From Candidatus Thorarchaeota archaeon (GTDB taxonomy: Archaea > Asgardarchaeota > Thorarchaeia > Thorarchaeales > Thorarchaeaceae), in contig JAGSHN010000004.1 of assembly GCA_029855935.1 (NCBI GenBank), positions 118,022 to 182,021 of the forward strand: a stretch of 64,000 bases of DNA. Reading direction: 5' to 3'. The notes under the pieces were generated by a model. It had not been told where the DNA came from. It saw only the letters and a program-made list of their open reading frames with translations, and searched no databases. The position numbers were made by a program, and so were the translations under genes. Positions 61,921 through 64,000 of the stretch are shown here, one piece after another. The first letter of the stretch is position 1. Each line of letters starts with the position of its first letter.

Positions 61921-63159
61921 TCATTTTCTTGTCATTCTATTTGCTGCCGCCTCAAGGGCCTCAATCAATGGAAGCCTCTTACCTGCCAAGAAGGCCATCG
62001 TGGCCCCCCCGCCAGTACTTATGTGGGATATTCTATTGGCCAGCTCCATACTTCTTGCCACGGCACCAAGGTGGCCCCCACCAACGACAGTTGTGCCCTT
62101 ACAATCTGCCATTGCATTAAGAATAGAGCGAGTCCCACTGGCGAATTTCCGTTTCTCAAAGAAGCCCATCGGCCCATTTGCAAAGACTAGTCGTGCCTGC
62201 CTAATTACTTCTGCATATGTTGCCATTGTTCTCGGGCCGATATCAAGGATGGGCCCACCACCTGCTTCCTCAACCGGAGTGTCGATTCGCTGTCCGTCCA
62301 TCTCAATAGCGACATCGGCTGGCAGGAGGAGGTGGTCGGAATAGTCAGACAGTATCGCCTCGGCAACCGCTTCGGCCTCGCTAAACTCCTTGATTGATGC
62401 TGCGTAGTGGCGGGGGAGGATTCCACTTACCACCAAGAATAGTGTCGCAATGAGACCACCTGTCAGTACTCTGTCAGCGCATCCAGCTTCAAGAACTCTC
62501 CTCATCAGAGCCACTTTGTCACCTACCTTTGCTCCACCCATGGCAAACACGCGTGGTTCTGCACTCGAGGATAGGACCTCTGTGAGGACTGAAATCTCTC
62601 TCTCTACAAGGCGTCCTGCGACCGAGGGTAGGTATACCGTGAAACCGATGACTGATGGTTGCGGCCTGTGAGCCGTACCAAATGCATCGTTAACGAAGAG
62701 GTCGAAGTAGGGGTATAGCTCTTGAACAATCGGTTCTTTTGCAACGATCTCTGGAGGTCCCTTCTTCATCTCACCATCGAACATCCTCACGTTCTCTAGG
62801 ACTAAAACCTGCCCCACCTCAACCTGCTCGATTGCCTGCTTCGCACGTTCTCCAAAGATATCATCGACAAAGGTGGCGTTAAGGCCTAGCTGTCGGAGCC
62901 GCTCCGCATGCTGCCTCAACGAAACGAAGTCTTTGCTGCCTGGTCGCCCTTGGTGGGCCATCAGCACGACTCTACTGTCCCTTAGTTCCCTCAGAGTTGG
63001 TGCTGTCGCCCGAATCCTTGAATCGTCGGTGATTCCCCTTGTTTCGGGGTCAAGTGAACAGTTCAAGTCTGCTCTGACTAGGATCCGCTTCCCTTTGACG
63101 TCAACATCATCCAAGGTCATAAAGGACAGACCCATCCGCTTCACCTTGCTCATAAACAT
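61921..63159 (-). CDS. pgk: Phosphoglycerate kinase
   Basis: A 412-aa archaeal-type PGK. The N-terminal KGKRILVRADLNCSLDPETR and MAHQGRPGS are substrate-binding motifs, AMGGAKVGDK lies in the hinge region, and the C-terminal nucleotide domain contains TVVGGGHLGA. It catalyses ATP formation from 1,3-bisphosphoglycerate in lower glycolysis, or the reverse in gluconeogenesis. The start is uncertain: ATG 63159, 63153 or 63120. A TATA-like TGTTTATG overlaps the first two, which would favour ATG 63120 (MTLDDVD) as a leaderless start. Confidence 0.96.
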   Translation of the reverse strand: MFMSKVKRMGLSFMTLDDVDVKGKRILVRADLNCSLDPETRGITDDSRIRATAPTLRELRDSRVVLMAHQGRPGSKDFVSLRQHAERLRQLGLNATFVDDIFGERAKQAIEQVEVGQVLVLENVRMFDGEMKKGPPEIVAKEPIVQELYPYFDLFVNDAFGTAHRPQPSVIGFTVYLPSVAGRLVEREISVLTEVLSSSAEPRVFAMGGAKVGDKVALMRRVLEAGCADRVLTGGLIATLFLVVSGILPRHYAASIKEFSEAEAVAEAILSDYSDHLLLPADVAIEMDGQRIDTPVEEAGGGPILDIGPRTMATYAEVIRQARLVFANGPMGFFEKRKFASGTRSILNAMADCKGTTVVGGGHLGAVARSMELANRISHISTGGGATMAFLAGKRLPLIEALEAAANRMTRK

Positions 63160-63379
63160 TCTCGCGAAATCGCATCAATAGTTACACTATCTGCTCTCCT
63201 CAAAAAGATGCTGGCCTAATCCTAGCCCCTTCGTCGGGCACATGTTTATTTTCGCTTATGTCTAGCCATGCGCTGCCGGTATCATCATAAGACAGTGGTA
63301 TCACAAGAACCCAAGAGAAAGCTAAAATACTGCACGCGTATCTGAGATAACGTGAGTCGTACCAGCGGGTGATGATAGT

Positions 63380-63981
63380 TTGCAACAAGATGCCTTCCTA
63401 CCGAGTCTTACTGGGCTTTTCACTTCTCTGTCAGACTTCTTGAACAATGTTGGTATTCCATTGGGCCCAGGTGACCTCTTTCTGCTGACCTATACGATTA
63501 TTGTGGTAGCAGTCATCGCCCTCTTGGTACGGCGGAGTTCGCAGGGCCGAGGCCTTCCCGAGGGCATTGCCAAGATAATCGCTTCCACCGGCGATGTTTC
63601 TGCAGGCATCGTCGGCGCCAAGAAACTCAAGTTTATTCGAGAGCCCGCTGATGCGCTCGCTTTTCTAAGGATTGAAGAGAACGCAATCCAACAGGCGCTT
63701 GCCGCCGTGCAGTACTTCTTGGACCGCGGTGAGATTGATCAGAGCGTGGCCGACAGACTCCTGTCCTCATACCAAGACCGTCTAGCCTCTGTGCGTGAGG
63801 CAATCGCAAAGACAGAGGGCATCAAGGAGATTGTCGATCTATCAAGCGAGGTTGATCGTACTCGCTCCGACTACCTTCGGAAGATTGCCCTGATGTCTGG
63901 GAGGGCTGTAGAAGCTGAGGAAACCCCTGGCCCCCCGAGCGTGGGGATGCCTGAGAAGACTAGTACGACAACGCCCAGTGG
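63380..63981 (+). CDS. Single-pass membrane protein, 3' truncated by the contig end
   Basis: A frame opening at TTG 63380 (LQQDAFLPSLTGLF), preceded by GGTGAT, and open to the adapter junction at 63981 (about 200 codons). One membrane helix at residues ~33-50 (LLTYTIIVVAVIALLVRR) is followed by a long cytoplasmic helical region with heptad-like spacing (ENAIQQALAAVQYFLDRGEI, VREAIAKTEG), ending in a Pro/Thr-rich stretch. A TATA-like CTAAAATA lies near 63321. I recognise no family; a membrane-tethered scaffold is possible. The last codons read into adapter sequence. Confidence 0.6.
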
Positions 63982-64000
63982 CTGTCTCTTATACACATCT
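63982..64000. other. Nextera transposon-end adapter remnant (assembly artefact)
   Basis: The last 19 bases are CTGTCTCTTATACACATCT, identical to the complement of the Tn5 mosaic end used in Nextera libraries. It is therefore untrimmed adapter at the contig end, and the genome sequence stops at 63981. Confidence 0.95.

Noticed and set aside
1..63981. CRISPR arrays, insertion sequences, rRNA genes
   Set aside because: No regularly spaced repeats, transposase motifs or rRNA-like stretches were seen on either strand.

Overview
This window is archaeal chromosomal DNA, most likely from an Asgard (Promethearchaeota) archaeon of intermediate GC content. The archaeal assignment rests on its information-processing genes: Orc1/Cdc6, both clamp-loader subunits, a GINS subunit, TFB, TFE, MBF1, the proteasome-activating ATPase PAN, archaeal NAC, GatD/GatE, isopentenyl phosphate kinase and GPN-loop GTPase. 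It is supported by TATA boxes about 25 bp before leaderless starts and by intron-containing tRNA genes. The Asgard placement is inference: it rests on a roadblock/MglA-like GTPase operon, a probable Rpb8 and a eukaryote-like lysine-degradation pair. A TACK archaeon is not excluded. The last 19 bases are a Nextera transposon-end adapter, so the right edge is a library artefact and not genome.

Layout. 0-5 kb: the start of a histone-deacetylase-like gene, tRNA-Pro, ThpR, an AAA ATPase/UPF0200/UPF0201 operon, a tRNA G10 methyltransferase and a GPN GTPase. 5-10 kb: an XRE regulator with an HD phosphohydrolase, then a translationally coupled roadblock/unknown/small-GTPase operon. 10-13 kb: isopentenyl phosphate kinase, ribosomal protein S10 and GlmS. 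13-23 kb: a membrane and transport region with a two-helix VirB2/CedA1-like peptide, a membrane-anchored HerA/VirB4-like ATPase, an Ig-like surface protein and a TadA/VirB11-like ATPase, with GINS and a probable Rpb8 in between. 23-29 kb: Orc1/Cdc6, TruA, RFC large and small subunits, TFB and a tiny type IV pilin-like protein. 29-36 kb: an Ig-like gene with a damaged 3' end running antisense into an orphan KorA, then lysine-ketoglutarate reductase and saccharopine dehydrogenase.

36-40 kb holds the most origin-like sequence: three ORB-like elements, a dense cluster of ATTCAC repeats and two identical 14-bp palindromes. These surround a nucleotidyltransferase and a cysteine-desulfurase-like protein that has lost its PLP lysine. 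40-48 kb is metabolic: IorA/IorB, HypF and an ADP-forming acyl-CoA synthetase, consistent with ferredoxin-linked peptide fermentation and a [NiFe] hydrogenase. 48-56 kb: an ORC-like AAA ATPase pair, ATP synthase subunit D, NAC, PAN, MBF1, TFE, DUF2110 and an S4/FtsJ methyltransferase. 56-64 kb: four tRNAs, a GH1 glycosidase, a GDT1 transporter, GatD/GatE, phosphoglycerate kinase and a truncated single-pass membrane protein.

Five of the seven tRNA genes carry introns, three at non-canonical positions (D-arm side, variable/T-stem junction, T-loop). A recurring GTA(A/T)TAC motif is scattered through gene boundaries from 42 to 52 kb.
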